Assembly: GCF_002946355.1 (NCBI RefSeq)
Contig: NZ_PKOZ01000001.1
Location: forward strand, 853,931-917,930
DNA length: 64,000 nucleotides
Direction: 5' to 3'
Origin: Pradoshia eiseniae
GTDB taxonomy: Bacteria > Bacillota > Bacilli > Bacillales > Pradoshiaceae
Shown: positions 16,244 to 24,250 of the stretch, piece after piece
Layout of the letters: each line of letters begins with the position of its first letter
Numbering within the stretch: the first letter of the stretch is position 1
The notes under the pieces: generated by a model
The model's input: only the letters and a program-made list of their open reading frames with translations
Database searches by the model: none
Told to the model about the DNA's origin: nothing
Position numbers and translations under genes: made by a program

Positions 16244-18304
16244 ATGAGTCCATTGGAACATTGTCTATCACCGACGAACACATTAGAGGAAGCCATTAAC
16301 ATCATGTACAGCCAGAAATGGAACACAGTACCCGTCACCAATCATTCAGGGAAGCTAATTGGGGTTTTTACGAGAAGCTCGATGTATCAAATGATCCTTT
16401 CAGATGTATCGAAGGATACGCCGATTAGCGACTACATAAAAAAGGCAGTCGGGACTGTTCTTGAGGACGTTGATTCTGAATTATTAGAGACGATGATCGC
16501 AAAGAGCCGGGTCGGTACTGGCATCATCATCAATAAAAGCGGTAAACCGGTTGGGCTTTTTACGAAAGCAAATGCGGTCATGAATTATGTGAAGGAAACG
16601 CAAATCTTGAAAAGTCAGCTCGAGAAAGTCATGGATACATCTAATCTTGGGGCGATCATGACAAATGAACAGGGGAAAATCATTTTTGCGAATGAGAAAT
16701 GTGCCGAGATGATTGGGCGGCCGATGAATGAGATTATTGGTGAAGACATGGAAGCGTTTATTCCTCCTTTCAGCAAGCGTGATGATAAGCGTGAGTCCCA
16801 TTTTCCACTAGTATTATACAAGCAGCATTATATTGTACGGCTGTCGAAATATAGCATCGATGAAGAAAAAGAAGGCTATATTGCCCTGTTTCAAAACGTC
16901 TCAGAGCTTGAGAAACTATCCGCTGAGCTGGAATCCCAGAAAAAGTGGGAGACCCTTCTGAAATCAGTAATCCATAATGCCTACGACGGGTTGGTTATGA
17001 TTAATGAAGCAGAGGAAATCACCTTCATTAGCCCTTCCTTAACAGAGTTGTTCGAACTGGAACAGGGGCTGAAAGAGAAAACGAAGATTGATATGGTTCT
17101 TCCTCATCTTAAGCTTTCACAAGTGATGAATACAGGGGTTGCTGAAGTAAGCGATTTCATGGAAGTGAAGGGAATTAATTATCTTGTCCACAGAATCCCG
17201 GTCTATCAAGGCGAGAAAATCATCGGAGCAATCGGCAAGATTGTCTACCGTCAGTTACATGAGGTGCGAGAGGCGTTCAAGAGTGCGGAGGATGGGCAAA
17301 AGGAGACCTCTAAAAGGGAAGGGATGGAGAAATCCCGCTTCACCTTTAATGAGATTCTATCCAATGACAAGCAAATGGACAAGCTTATCCGCAGCGGAAT
17401 CAAGGCAGCCAAAAGCAAAACGACCATCCTCATCTATGGAGAGAGCGGGACTGGAAAGGAATTATTCGCCCATGCGCTCCATAGCTCCAGTATGAATAGC
17501 AAAGGCCCCTTCATTACCGTAAATTGCGCAGCCATTCCAGAGCATTTGCTTGAATCAGAGTTTTTTGGTTATGAGGACGGCGCCTTTACGGGTGCGAAGC
17601 ATAAAGGAAAGATTGGTAAATTTGATATGGCGCATGGCGGCACTCTTTTTCTTGATGAAATAGGGGATATGTCCCTCTCCATTCAAGCTAAACTGCTGCG
17701 CGTGCTGCAGGAGAGGGAATTTTATCGGGTTGGCGGAACCGAGCGAATCAAGGTGGATGTCAGAATTATCACGGCCACAAACCGACCGCTTGAGAAAATG
17801 GTGGCAGAGGGGACGTTTAGGGAGGACTTGTTTTACCGGCTCAATGTCATTTCCTTTGAAATCCCTCCTCTCAGAAAAAGAAAAAAGGATATCCTTCTCC
17901 TGAGTGAATCCTTTATCCAGGAGTTTAACCGCCAAAACGGAACAAGCATAACAGGATGGGAGCCCCTCTTTGAACAAGCCATCATGGATTATGATTGGCC
18001 CGGAAATATTCGGGAGCTTCGAAATGTATGGGAGAGGGCCATGATTTTTGCTGAAAATGGCAAGGTCCGTTTGGAGGACTTGCCGGATTATGTGCTGAAG
18101 AAGGCTGGCTATGATATTTTCCTGCAGGAGGAAGAGGAGGTTAGTGAGCTGCCTCTTTTAGAAAAGGCGGAGCAATTCGCGATTCAAAGAGCGCTTGAGA
18201 TTTCCGGCGGGAACAAGAGTAAGGCTTGTATTTTACTCGGAATCAGCCGTTCGGTTTTATATGACAAATTAAAAAAATATAAGATGCCGTTATTGAAAGA
18301 ATAA
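16244..18304 (+). CDS. Sigma-54-dependent activator with CBS and PAS domains
   Basis: About 686 residues counted from ATG 16244: a CBS pair (1-118), a PAS domain (about 125-225), a second PAS-like domain (about 235-335), then the AAA+ core with Walker A GESGTGKE (399-406), sigma-54-contacting GAFTGA (446-451) and Walker B GGTLFLDEIGD (465-475). A Fis-type helix-turn-helix ends the protein (SGGNKSKACILLGISRS). The ribosome binding site AAAGGAGAG at 16207-16215 is too far from this ATG. An ATT at 16223 restores the usual CBS opening KSVKDIMSP and is a likely true start. It lies between the two operons with sigma-54 promoters and is their probable activator. CBS (nucleotides) and PAS (ligand or redox) are likely sensors. 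Confidence 0.92.
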   Translation: MSPLEHCLSPTNTLEEAINIMYSQKWNTVPVTNHSGKLIGVFTRSSMYQMILSDVSKDTPISDYIKKAVGTVLEDVDSELLETMIAKSRVGTGIIINKSGKPVGLFTKANAVMNYVKETQILKSQLEKVMDTSNLGAIMTNEQGKIIFANEKCAEMIGRPMNEIIGEDMEAFIPPFSKRDDKRESHFPLVLYKQHYIVRLSKYSIDEEKEGYIALFQNVSELEKLSAELESQKKWETLLKSVIHNAYDGLVMINEAEEITFISPSLTELFELEQGLKEKTKIDMVLPHLKLSQVMNTGVAEVSDFMEVKGINYLVHRIPVYQGEKIIGAIGKIVYRQLHEVREAFKSAEDGQKETSKREGMEKSRFTFNEILSNDKQMDKLIRSGIKAAKSKTTILIYGESGTGKELFAHALHSSSMNSKGPFITVNCAAIPEHLLESEFFGYEDGAFTGAKHKGKIGKFDMAHGGTLFLDEIGDMSLSIQAKLLRVLQEREFYRVGGTERIKVDVRIITATNRPLEKMVAEGTFREDLFYRLNVISFEIPPLRKRKKDILLLSESFIQEFNRQNGTSITGWEPLFEQAIMDYDWPGNIRELRNVWERAMIFAENGKVRLEDLPDYVLKKAGYDIFLQEEEEVSELPLLEKAEQFAIQRALEISGGNKSKACILLGISRSVLYDKLKKYKMPLLKE

Positions 18305-18337
18305 AGAAATGGCTATGTAGAAAGGGTGGAAGGAAGA

Positions 18338-19324
18338 ATGAAGACAGATGTATTAAAGAAGCTAAAAGATGATTTAACGTTACCTGTAATTGTGGCACCG
18401 ATGTTTATCGTATCAAAGACAGAAATGGTGCTGGCAAGCATGCGAGCAGGAGTGATTGGGACTTTTCCTACATTAAATGCGCGCACGAATGAAGAGCTTG
18501 AACAATGGTTTGAGCACATCACCCAAACCATTGAAGAGGAAAACAAGGCAACAGAAGGGCGTAAGCTTGCCCCGTGGGGTGTCAATCTTATCGTTCATCA
18601 TACGAACCCGCGTTATGAGGAAGATTTAGCTTCCATCAAGAAATATAAGGTACCATTAGTGATTACCTCTCTCGGAAAACCGGTCAAGGAAGTAGAGGTC
18701 GTCCATGAGTATGGTGGGGCCGTCTTCTCGGATGTCATTAGCATTACGCATGCCAAAAAGGCGATTGAAGCCGGGGTCGATGGACTCATTCTTGTCTGCA
18801 ATGGAGCAGGCGGCCACGGTGGCACCTTGAACCCATTTGCGTTTGTCGCAGAAGTCAGACAGTTTTTTGATGGCGTCATCATTCTTTCAGGAACTATTTC
18901 GAACGGGCAGGAAATTGCTGCGGCCCAAATGCTCGGGGCAGATTTTGCTTACATGGGCACTAGATTCATCGCGACAGAGGAAGCGAATGCAGTCGAAGCC
19001 TATAAAGAAATGCTCATCCAATCAACGGCGCATGACATCCTCTATACTGATGCCCTCAGCGGTGTCCGGGCTAATTATTTGATCCCAAGCATTGAGCGTG
19101 CCGGGTATGATCCTGATCAACTTGAAAAAACCGGGGAGATTAAGGTCGTTCATGCAGAAAATGAGAAAGAGTCAAAAGCTTGGAAAGATATCTGGTCTGC
19201 CGGCCAAGGAGTCGGCTCGATTAAGGACGTAAAGCCGGTGGCAGAATTAGTGGAGACGCTTCGGGATGAATATGCACAAGCTATCACAAAAATGAATGAA
19301 CAATCAGCCATTCTGGTTAAATAA
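18338..19324 (+). CDS. Nitronate monooxygenase-like flavoprotein
   Basis: A roughly 328-residue TIM-barrel FMN protein of the nitronate monooxygenase (2-nitropropane dioxygenase) family. Visible motifs are the N-terminal VIVAPMF, the GAGGHGG loop with the family His near residue 165, and the phosphate-binding GADFAYMGTRFIA. ATG 18338 is preferred; a GTG at 18326 in frame is the alternative. It is 33 bases behind the activator gene and probably co-transcribed with it. The family also includes enoyl reductases and other FMN oxidases, so the substrate is open. A side reaction of the R2lox pathway is possible. Confidence 0.82.
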   Translation: MKTDVLKKLKDDLTLPVIVAPMFIVSKTEMVLASMRAGVIGTFPTLNARTNEELEQWFEHITQTIEEENKATEGRKLAPWGVNLIVHHTNPRYEEDLASIKKYKVPLVITSLGKPVKEVEVVHEYGGAVFSDVISITHAKKAIEAGVDGLILVCNGAGGHGGTLNPFAFVAEVRQFFDGVIILSGTISNGQEIAAAQMLGADFAYMGTRFIATEEANAVEAYKEMLIQSTAHDILYTDALSGVRANYLIPSIERAGYDPDQLEKTGEIKVVHAENEKESKAWKDIWSAGQGVGSIKDVKPVAELVETLRDEYAQAITKMNEQSAILVK

Positions 19325-19341
19325 TGTCCGAAAGGGTGGGT

Positions 19342-19363
19342 GGGAAGGTTTCCTGCCCTTTTC
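19342..19363 (+). terminator. Weak hairpin after the NMO-like gene
   Basis: GGGAAGG pairs with CCTGCCC (one mismatch) with a three-base loop, then TTTTCTC. A weak terminator at best. Confidence 0.35.
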
Positions 19364-19386
19364 TCTATTTCTACACAAGCTGCCTC

Positions 19387-19395
19387 GGACTGTCC
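19387..19395. promoter_or_regulatory. Candidate activator site GGACTGTCC
   Basis: A perfect short palindrome, 53 bases upstream of the -24/-12 promoter. It shares the GGAC and GTCC half-sites with 8941-8954. Binding is inferred only. Confidence 0.3.
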
Positions 19396-19447
19396 TAATT
19401 TCAGACAATGCAGTCTTACTTCGTCTTATATAACATGGAAGGGTGAT

Positions 19448-19463
19448 TGGCACGGAACTTGCA
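19448..19463 (+). promoter_or_regulatory. Sigma-54 (-24/-12) promoter, operon 2
   Basis: TGGCACGGAACTTGCA is an essentially ideal sigma-54 promoter, with GG at 19449-19450, GC at 19461-19462 and a 10-base spacing. The predicted start is near 19474, 43 bases before the acyl-CoA dehydrogenase gene. Confidence 0.88.
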
Positions 19464-19516
19464 TCATGAACTAGTGTAAACTTCTTATCCATTCCAGAGC
19501 AAAGGAGCCAATATAT

Positions 19517-20653
19517 ATGGCCAGTTATTTAAAGGAAGAGCATCTGATTTTTCGGGATTCAGTCCGCAGGTTTTTGCAAAAAGAGGTTATCCCCTATTAC
19601 CGAGAGTGGACAAAGCAGAAAAGCGTGCCGGATGACTTCTTTAAAAAAATGGGGGATCAAGGATTTCTCGTGCCATGGGCAGATGAGAAATATGGCGGAT
19701 TCAATGCTGACTTCATTTATTCCGTCATTTTGGCAGAAGAATTTGAGCGGGTGGAAAGCGGGATTGGCGGCTGTGTTTTACATAATGATATTATCGTTCC
19801 CTATTTATATGATTTGGGCACGGAAGAGCAGCGTAAGCGATGGATCCCGAAATGCATCACGGGTGAATGGTCGACAGCCATTGCCATGACAGAGCCGGGA
19901 ACAGGCTCAGACCTTGGCAATCTGCAGACAAGGGCCGTGCGTGATGGAGACCATTATATCATTACCGGTGAGAAAACCTTCATCTCCAATGGGCTGAGAG
20001 CCGGGCTTGTCATCGTCGCTTGCAAGACAGACCCGAGCGCCGGCCATAAGGGAATCAGCTTGATTGTTGTTGAGGAAGGTACTCCAGGATTTATCCGGGG
20101 CAAAAAATTAGAGAAAATCGGCCAGCCGGCAGGTGATACGTCTGAACTAATCTTTGAGGATGCGAGAGTGCCAGCTGACAATCTATTAGGGGAAGAAAAC
20201 AAAGGGTTTTATTACCTGATGGAGAAGCTCCAGCAAGAAAGGCTGATGTGCGCCATCCAAGCAATAGCAGCGGCGGAGGAGTCCTTGCGAATAACAATTG
20301 ACTATGTCAAGCAGCGGGAGGCTTTTGGAAAGCCGATTAGCAAGCTTCAAAACACACAATTTAAAATCGCTGAGATGGCGACAGAGGTCGCGCTGGGCCG
20401 GTCCTTTATTGATGATTTGATTGTCCGTCATATGGACGGAGAGGATGTCGTCACAGAGGTTAGCATGGCTAAATGGTGGGTGACGGACATGGCTAAGCGA
20501 CTTGTTGCGAATTGCATGCAGCTGCATGGGGGTTATGGCTTCATGGAGGAGTATGCCATTGCCAGGCGTTACCGTGATATTGCCGTCACATCCATTTATG
20601 CTGGAACAAATGAAATCATGAAGCAAATAATTGCTAAAAAAATCGGCTTATAA
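19517..20653 (+). CDS. Acyl-CoA dehydrogenase, long-chain (LCAD/IVD) type
   Basis: A 378-residue FAD enzyme introducing the alpha-beta double bond in acyl-CoA. The FAD/substrate motif AMTEPGTGSDL lies at 123-133. The C-terminal YAGTNEIM lacks the Glu used as base in medium-chain enzymes (YEGT). A Glu in LQQERL (Glu241) takes the position used by long-chain and isovaleryl-CoA dehydrogenases. That type accepts long or branched chains (established for the family). First gene of sigma-54 operon 2, followed after 14 bases by thiolase. Confidence 0.93.
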   Translation: MASYLKEEHLIFRDSVRRFLQKEVIPYYREWTKQKSVPDDFFKKMGDQGFLVPWADEKYGGFNADFIYSVILAEEFERVESGIGGCVLHNDIIVPYLYDLGTEEQRKRWIPKCITGEWSTAIAMTEPGTGSDLGNLQTRAVRDGDHYIITGEKTFISNGLRAGLVIVACKTDPSAGHKGISLIVVEEGTPGFIRGKKLEKIGQPAGDTSELIFEDARVPADNLLGEENKGFYYLMEKLQQERLMCAIQAIAAAEESLRITIDYVKQREAFGKPISKLQNTQFKIAEMATEVALGRSFIDDLIVRHMDGEDVVTEVSMAKWWVTDMAKRLVANCMQLHGGYGFMEEYAIARRYRDIAVTSIYAGTNEIMKQIIAKKIGL

Positions 20654-20667
20654 AGGGGAACGAACAG

Positions 20668-21819
20668 ATGAGAGAAGCAGTAATCGTAGAAGCGGTAAGA
20701 ACGCCAGTAGGAAAGAGAAAAGGAGTTTTCAAGGATATCAGGCCGGATGACCTGCTGAGCTATGCGTTAAGGGAACTTGTTAAACGAGCGGGTATTTCGT
20801 CAGAATTGGTTGAAGACGTCATTATCGGCTGTGTTTCTCAGGTGGAAGAACAAGGTCTTAATATTGCGCGTTCTGCCGCGTTGGCGGCTGATTTTCCAAT
20901 CAAGGTGCCGGGAACGACCATTGACCGGCAATGCGGCTCAAGCCAGCAGGCCATTCACTTTGCTGCCCAGGCTGTCCTCTCAGGCGATATGGATATTGTC
21001 ATCGCGGGTGGAGTGGAAAGTATGACTAGGGTTCCGATGGGGTCAACAAGAAGGGAATCACGACCAAGTCCGCTGCTTTCAGAGCGATATGAATTAATTA
21101 ACCAAGGACTATCAGCAGAAAGGATTGCTTCGAAATGGGGATATGACCGCACGCAACTGGATGAGTTTTCTTTACTAAGTCATCAGCGTGCGATTCATGC
21201 CCAGAATGAAGGACGTTTTGACAGAGAAATCATGCCGATTGAGGTCACAGAAGAAGATGGAACCAAGACACTTATCACTCAAGACGAAGGTCCGCGAAGG
21301 GGAACCTCTCTTGAGAAGCTTGCGTCCCTTCCGGCAGCCTTCAAGGAAGATGGGATCATCCATGCGGGGAATGCGAGTCAAATGAGTGATGGAGCAGCAG
21401 TCGTGTTGGTGATGTCGAAGGAGAAAGCATTGGAACTAGGATTAAAGCCTCGTTTCAAGCTTGTTGCCCGTACGGTCGTCGGTTCTGATCCAACACTTAT
21501 GCTTACAGGTCCGATTGAGGCTACGAGAATGGTTTTGGAGAAGGCGGGTTTGTCTATAGAAGACATGGATTTATATGAAGTGAATGAGGCATTTGCGCCT
21601 GTGCCGCTGGCCTGGCTTGATGAAATTGGTGCTGATTTGAATAAGCTGAACGTGAATGGAGGAGCGATTGCCCTTGGCCATCCGCTTGGTGCGAGCGGGG
21701 CGCGCGTCATGACTACCCTCATGCATGAGCTAGAGCGGACAGGCGGGAAATATGGGCTTCAGGCCATTTGTGAAGGGGCCGGAATGGCCAATGCAACAAT
21801 CCTTGAACGCTTAACATGA
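20668..21819 (+). CDS. Acetyl-CoA acyltransferase (thiolase)
   Basis: A 383-residue thiolase that cleaves 3-oxoacyl-CoA. The nucleophilic Cys89 is in DRQCGSSQQA, the His338 loop is GHPLGASGAR, and the second active-site Cys368 is in CEGAGMAN. NEAFA is present. Length and motifs are typical of degradative thiolases. It completes the beta-oxidation cycle with its neighbours in the same operon. Confidence 0.94.
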   Translation: MREAVIVEAVRTPVGKRKGVFKDIRPDDLLSYALRELVKRAGISSELVEDVIIGCVSQVEEQGLNIARSAALAADFPIKVPGTTIDRQCGSSQQAIHFAAQAVLSGDMDIVIAGGVESMTRVPMGSTRRESRPSPLLSERYELINQGLSAERIASKWGYDRTQLDEFSLLSHQRAIHAQNEGRFDREIMPIEVTEEDGTKTLITQDEGPRRGTSLEKLASLPAAFKEDGIIHAGNASQMSDGAAVVLVMSKEKALELGLKPRFKLVARTVVGSDPTLMLTGPIEATRMVLEKAGLSIEDMDLYEVNEAFAPVPLAWLDEIGADLNKLNVNGGAIALGHPLGASGARVMTTLMHELERTGGKYGLQAICEGAGMANATILERLT

Positions 21820-21845
21820 TATCCAAAAATGAGGGAGGCTGAAAA

Positions 21846-22616
21846 ATGAAATTTAATGAGGTTACGGCATTGGTGACTGGCGGGGCATCCGGGTTAGGGA
21901 AAGCGACAGTTGAATTGATTGTTGAAAGCGGCGGGAAAGCGATCATCATCGATCAAAATGAAGAGAAGGGACATGCTCTTGCTGAAAAGTTGGGGAATCA
22001 CAACGTGTTATTCAAAAAAGCGGATGTCACTAGTGAAGATGAGGTTACCCAAGCGATAAAGGACGGCATCAATCAGTTTGGTTTACTTAATACAGTCATC
22101 AATTGTGCGGGCATCGGGGTAGGTGAAAAGGTTGTTTCAAAGGATAAGGTGCATGACCTCGGCCGTTTCAAGAAGGTCATTGAAGTGAATTTGGTTGGCA
22201 CATTCAATGTCATTCGTCTTGCCGCAGAACAAATGATCAAGAATGACCCGAATGAAGAGGGAGAACGGGGGGTTATTATCAATACGGCCTCTGTTGCCGC
22301 TTTTGAAGGTCAAATCGGACAAGCAGCTTATAGTGCATCAAAAGGGGGCATAGTCGGAATGACCCTACCGCTCGCTCGGGACCTTGCCAGAAGCGGAGTT
22401 CGCGTCATGACCGTTGCTCCAGGACTCATTGATACTCCTCTTTTTGGCGGACTACCTGAAATGGCCAGGAATGCGCTTGGCGCAATGGTTCCATTCCCGT
22501 CAAGGCTCGGTTATCCCGAGGAATATGCAATGCTCGCAAAAAGCATTATCGAAAATCCGATGCTAAACGGAGAGACAATCCGGTTGGATGGCGCTATTCG
22601 CATGCAGCCAAAATAA
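21846..22616 (+). CDS. 3-hydroxyacyl-CoA dehydrogenase, short-chain (HSD10) type
   Basis: A 256-residue short-chain dehydrogenase with TGGASGLG (11-18), Asp36 favouring NAD, and the catalytic Ser149, Tyr162 and Lys166. The segments [20 protein letters not shown] and [12 protein letters not shown] closely resemble mammalian HSD17B10 (type II 3-hydroxyacyl-CoA dehydrogenase), which handles 2-methyl-3-hydroxybutyryl-CoA. This is the hydroxyacyl-CoA oxidation step of the spiral, and its type again hints at branched substrates. Confidence 0.9.
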   Translation: MKFNEVTALVTGGASGLGKATVELIVESGGKAIIIDQNEEKGHALAEKLGNHNVLFKKADVTSEDEVTQAIKDGINQFGLLNTVINCAGIGVGEKVVSKDKVHDLGRFKKVIEVNLVGTFNVIRLAAEQMIKNDPNEEGERGVIINTASVAAFEGQIGQAAYSASKGGIVGMTLPLARDLARSGVRVMTVAPGLIDTPLFGGLPEMARNALGAMVPFPSRLGYPEEYAMLAKSIIENPMLNGETIRLDGAIRMQPK

Positions 22617-22631
22617 AAGGGGGGAGAAGGC

Positions 22632-23402
22632 ATGTATACAGTGATTGAGGTAGAGAAATTAGCGAATACGGCCATAGTCACGATTGATAATCCGCCAATG
22701 AATGTGCTGAGCCATCAGGTGGCAGCAGAATTATGCGAGGCTTTTGCGGAACTTGAGCAATCAGATGATGTTGTCTGCGTTATTTTGACTGGCAAGGGTG
22801 AAAAAGCATTCATGGCAGGAGCGGATATTAAGGAATTCCCGCAAATGATGGAAGGCGCTCAACCTGAACAATCAAGCAAGAAGGGAGAAGTCTTCCGTGT
22901 GATAAACTCATTTCCTAAACCAACGATTGCTTATTTGAATGGCCATACACTAGGCGGCGGGCTGGAGCTGGCGCTTGCCTGTGACATCCGGATTTCGGCA
23001 AATGAGATCCAGCTTGGTCTGCCTGAAGTGAAGCTTGGGTTATTCCCGGGAGGTGGAGGTACCCAGCGTCTTCCGCGCCTGATTGGGGAGGCAAAGGCGA
23101 AGGAATTGATGTTTACCGGTAATTCCATCACGGCAGAGGAAGCTCTCCATCTAGGCATCATCAACAAAATCGCTGATCAAGGGATGGAGGATGTCTTGAA
23201 GATGGCCGCCAAGATTGGCCGTCACTCCCTGCAATCACTCAGGAGGATTAAAGAAGCAGTAAATGTTGGGCAGGAGAAACCAATAGACGAAGGATTGGCG
23301 CTTGAAGCAAAATTGTTTAAGGAAGTGTTTGAAACAGAGGACGTGAAGGAAGGTATTCAGGCTTTTATCGAGAAGAGACATCCTGTTTTTAGCCATCGAT
23401 AA
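22632..23402 (+). CDS. Enoyl-CoA hydratase
   Basis: A 256-residue crotonase-fold protein. The oxyanion-hole motifs are AFMAGADIKEF near residue 60 and HTLGGGLELALACD near residue 105. The catalytic Glu lies in LPEVKLGLFPGGGGTQRLPR. It hydrates the enoyl-CoA produced by the dehydrogenase. Last gene of sigma-54 operon 2. Confidence 0.93.
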   Translation: MYTVIEVEKLANTAIVTIDNPPMNVLSHQVAAELCEAFAELEQSDDVVCVILTGKGEKAFMAGADIKEFPQMMEGAQPEQSSKKGEVFRVINSFPKPTIAYLNGHTLGGGLELALACDIRISANEIQLGLPEVKLGLFPGGGGTQRLPRLIGEAKAKELMFTGNSITAEEALHLGIINKIADQGMEDVLKMAAKIGRHSLQSLRRIKEAVNVGQEKPIDEGLALEAKLFKEVFETEDVKEGIQAFIEKRHPVFSHR

Positions 23403-23410
23403 AGCAAGAA

Positions 23411-23445
23411 AAGATGGGCAATTCGATGATAGAATTGCTCATCTT
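23411..23445. terminator. Bidirectional terminator between convergent genes
   Basis: A 14-pair hairpin (23411-23424 with 23432-23445, one G-U) with a 7-base loop. The T-rich side is better on the minus strand, so it can serve both the hydratase gene and the CPBP gene. Confidence 0.65.
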
Positions 23446-23472
23446 CCTTGTCTGCATTGATTGTGTTTTCAT

Positions 23473-24162
23473 TTATCCAGTTACAGTCAGGAGTACCATC
23501 AGTCCATTTGTCAGCCCATGAATGATAACTGGCGGCCAGACAGAGCTTGTTCGTTCATATGCCCACGCGAAAATGACTCCGCTCAAAAAATTTACGGGCA
23601 TCACATTATAGGTTGGGATATGAACGATCGAAAAAATGAGTGAGCTAAGAATGAGTGCTGCAATTAGCCCCAAACGTGTCCGTAGCCAGCGATAGAGGAA
23701 GCCGCGATAGAAGATTTCCTCATAGATAGGGGAGATAATAGCGGCAGAAATAAAGGCGATGATGATCGTATGAATAGCTAGATTCTTCTGGATGGCTTCG
23801 GTTTTGCCATTCTCATATGAATTTCCTATCAAGCTAGTGAGGGACATTACGATTATAGCGCCTGCCAATAAGAGGAGAGAGAGTAAAATAATTAACTTCC
23901 AATCCTTTTTGTCAAATGGCCGGATTCCCACTTCTCGCCATGAAAGCTTTCTTGGGCGAAGAGCGATGAAATAGACGCCTATTATTATAACAATCGCTAT
24001 CGTTAAACCCATTAACGTTCCTGCATATAATTCATCTTTAAACCATTGAGAATACAAAGGCTTTATGAAGAACTTTATAATACCGATAACGACTCCAAAT
24101 TCTAAAATCATCAGCAAGATAAATTCCCGCCATCCCCATTTATCCCTTTCTTTCCAGCTCAT
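23473..24162 (-). CDS. CPBP-family intramembrane metalloprotease
   Basis: About 229 residues with around six to seven membrane helices. The CPBP (Rce1/Abi) motifs are present: EEIFYRGFLYRWLR, then a His in SIVHIP and HGLTN near the C-terminus. The start at 24162 follows AAGAGGA by seven bases; a longer version from 24186 is less likely. It is divergent from a MerR regulator with a palindrome between them. The substrate is unknown; members act in peptide processing or immunity. Confidence 0.85.
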   Translation of the reverse strand: MSWKERDKWGWREFILLMILEFGVVIGIIKFFIKPLYSQWFKDELYAGTLMGLTIAIVIIIGVYFIALRPRKLSWREVGIRPFDKKDWKLIILLSLLLLAGAIIVMSLTSLIGNSYENGKTEAIQKNLAIHTIIIAFISAAIISPIYEEIFYRGFLYRWLRTRLGLIAALILSSLIFSIVHIPTYNVMPVNFLSGVIFAWAYERTSSVWPPVIIHGLTNGLMVLLTVTG

Positions 24163-24208
24163 TTGGCATTCCTCTTTTCTGTTCATGGTATAATTTGACT
24201 GTAAATGA

Positions 24209-24221
24209 TGACGTTACGTCA
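24209..24221. promoter_or_regulatory. Palindromic operator between CPBP and MerR genes
   Basis: TGACGTTACGTCA has perfect 6-base arms. On the minus strand it lies between TTGCAG and TACAGT, which are 19 bases apart, the stretched spacing typical of MerR-controlled promoters. The MerR protein next door likely binds it. Confidence 0.6.
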
Positions 24222-24250
24222 CCTGCAAGCAAAAGTGAAGGAGGAATAAA

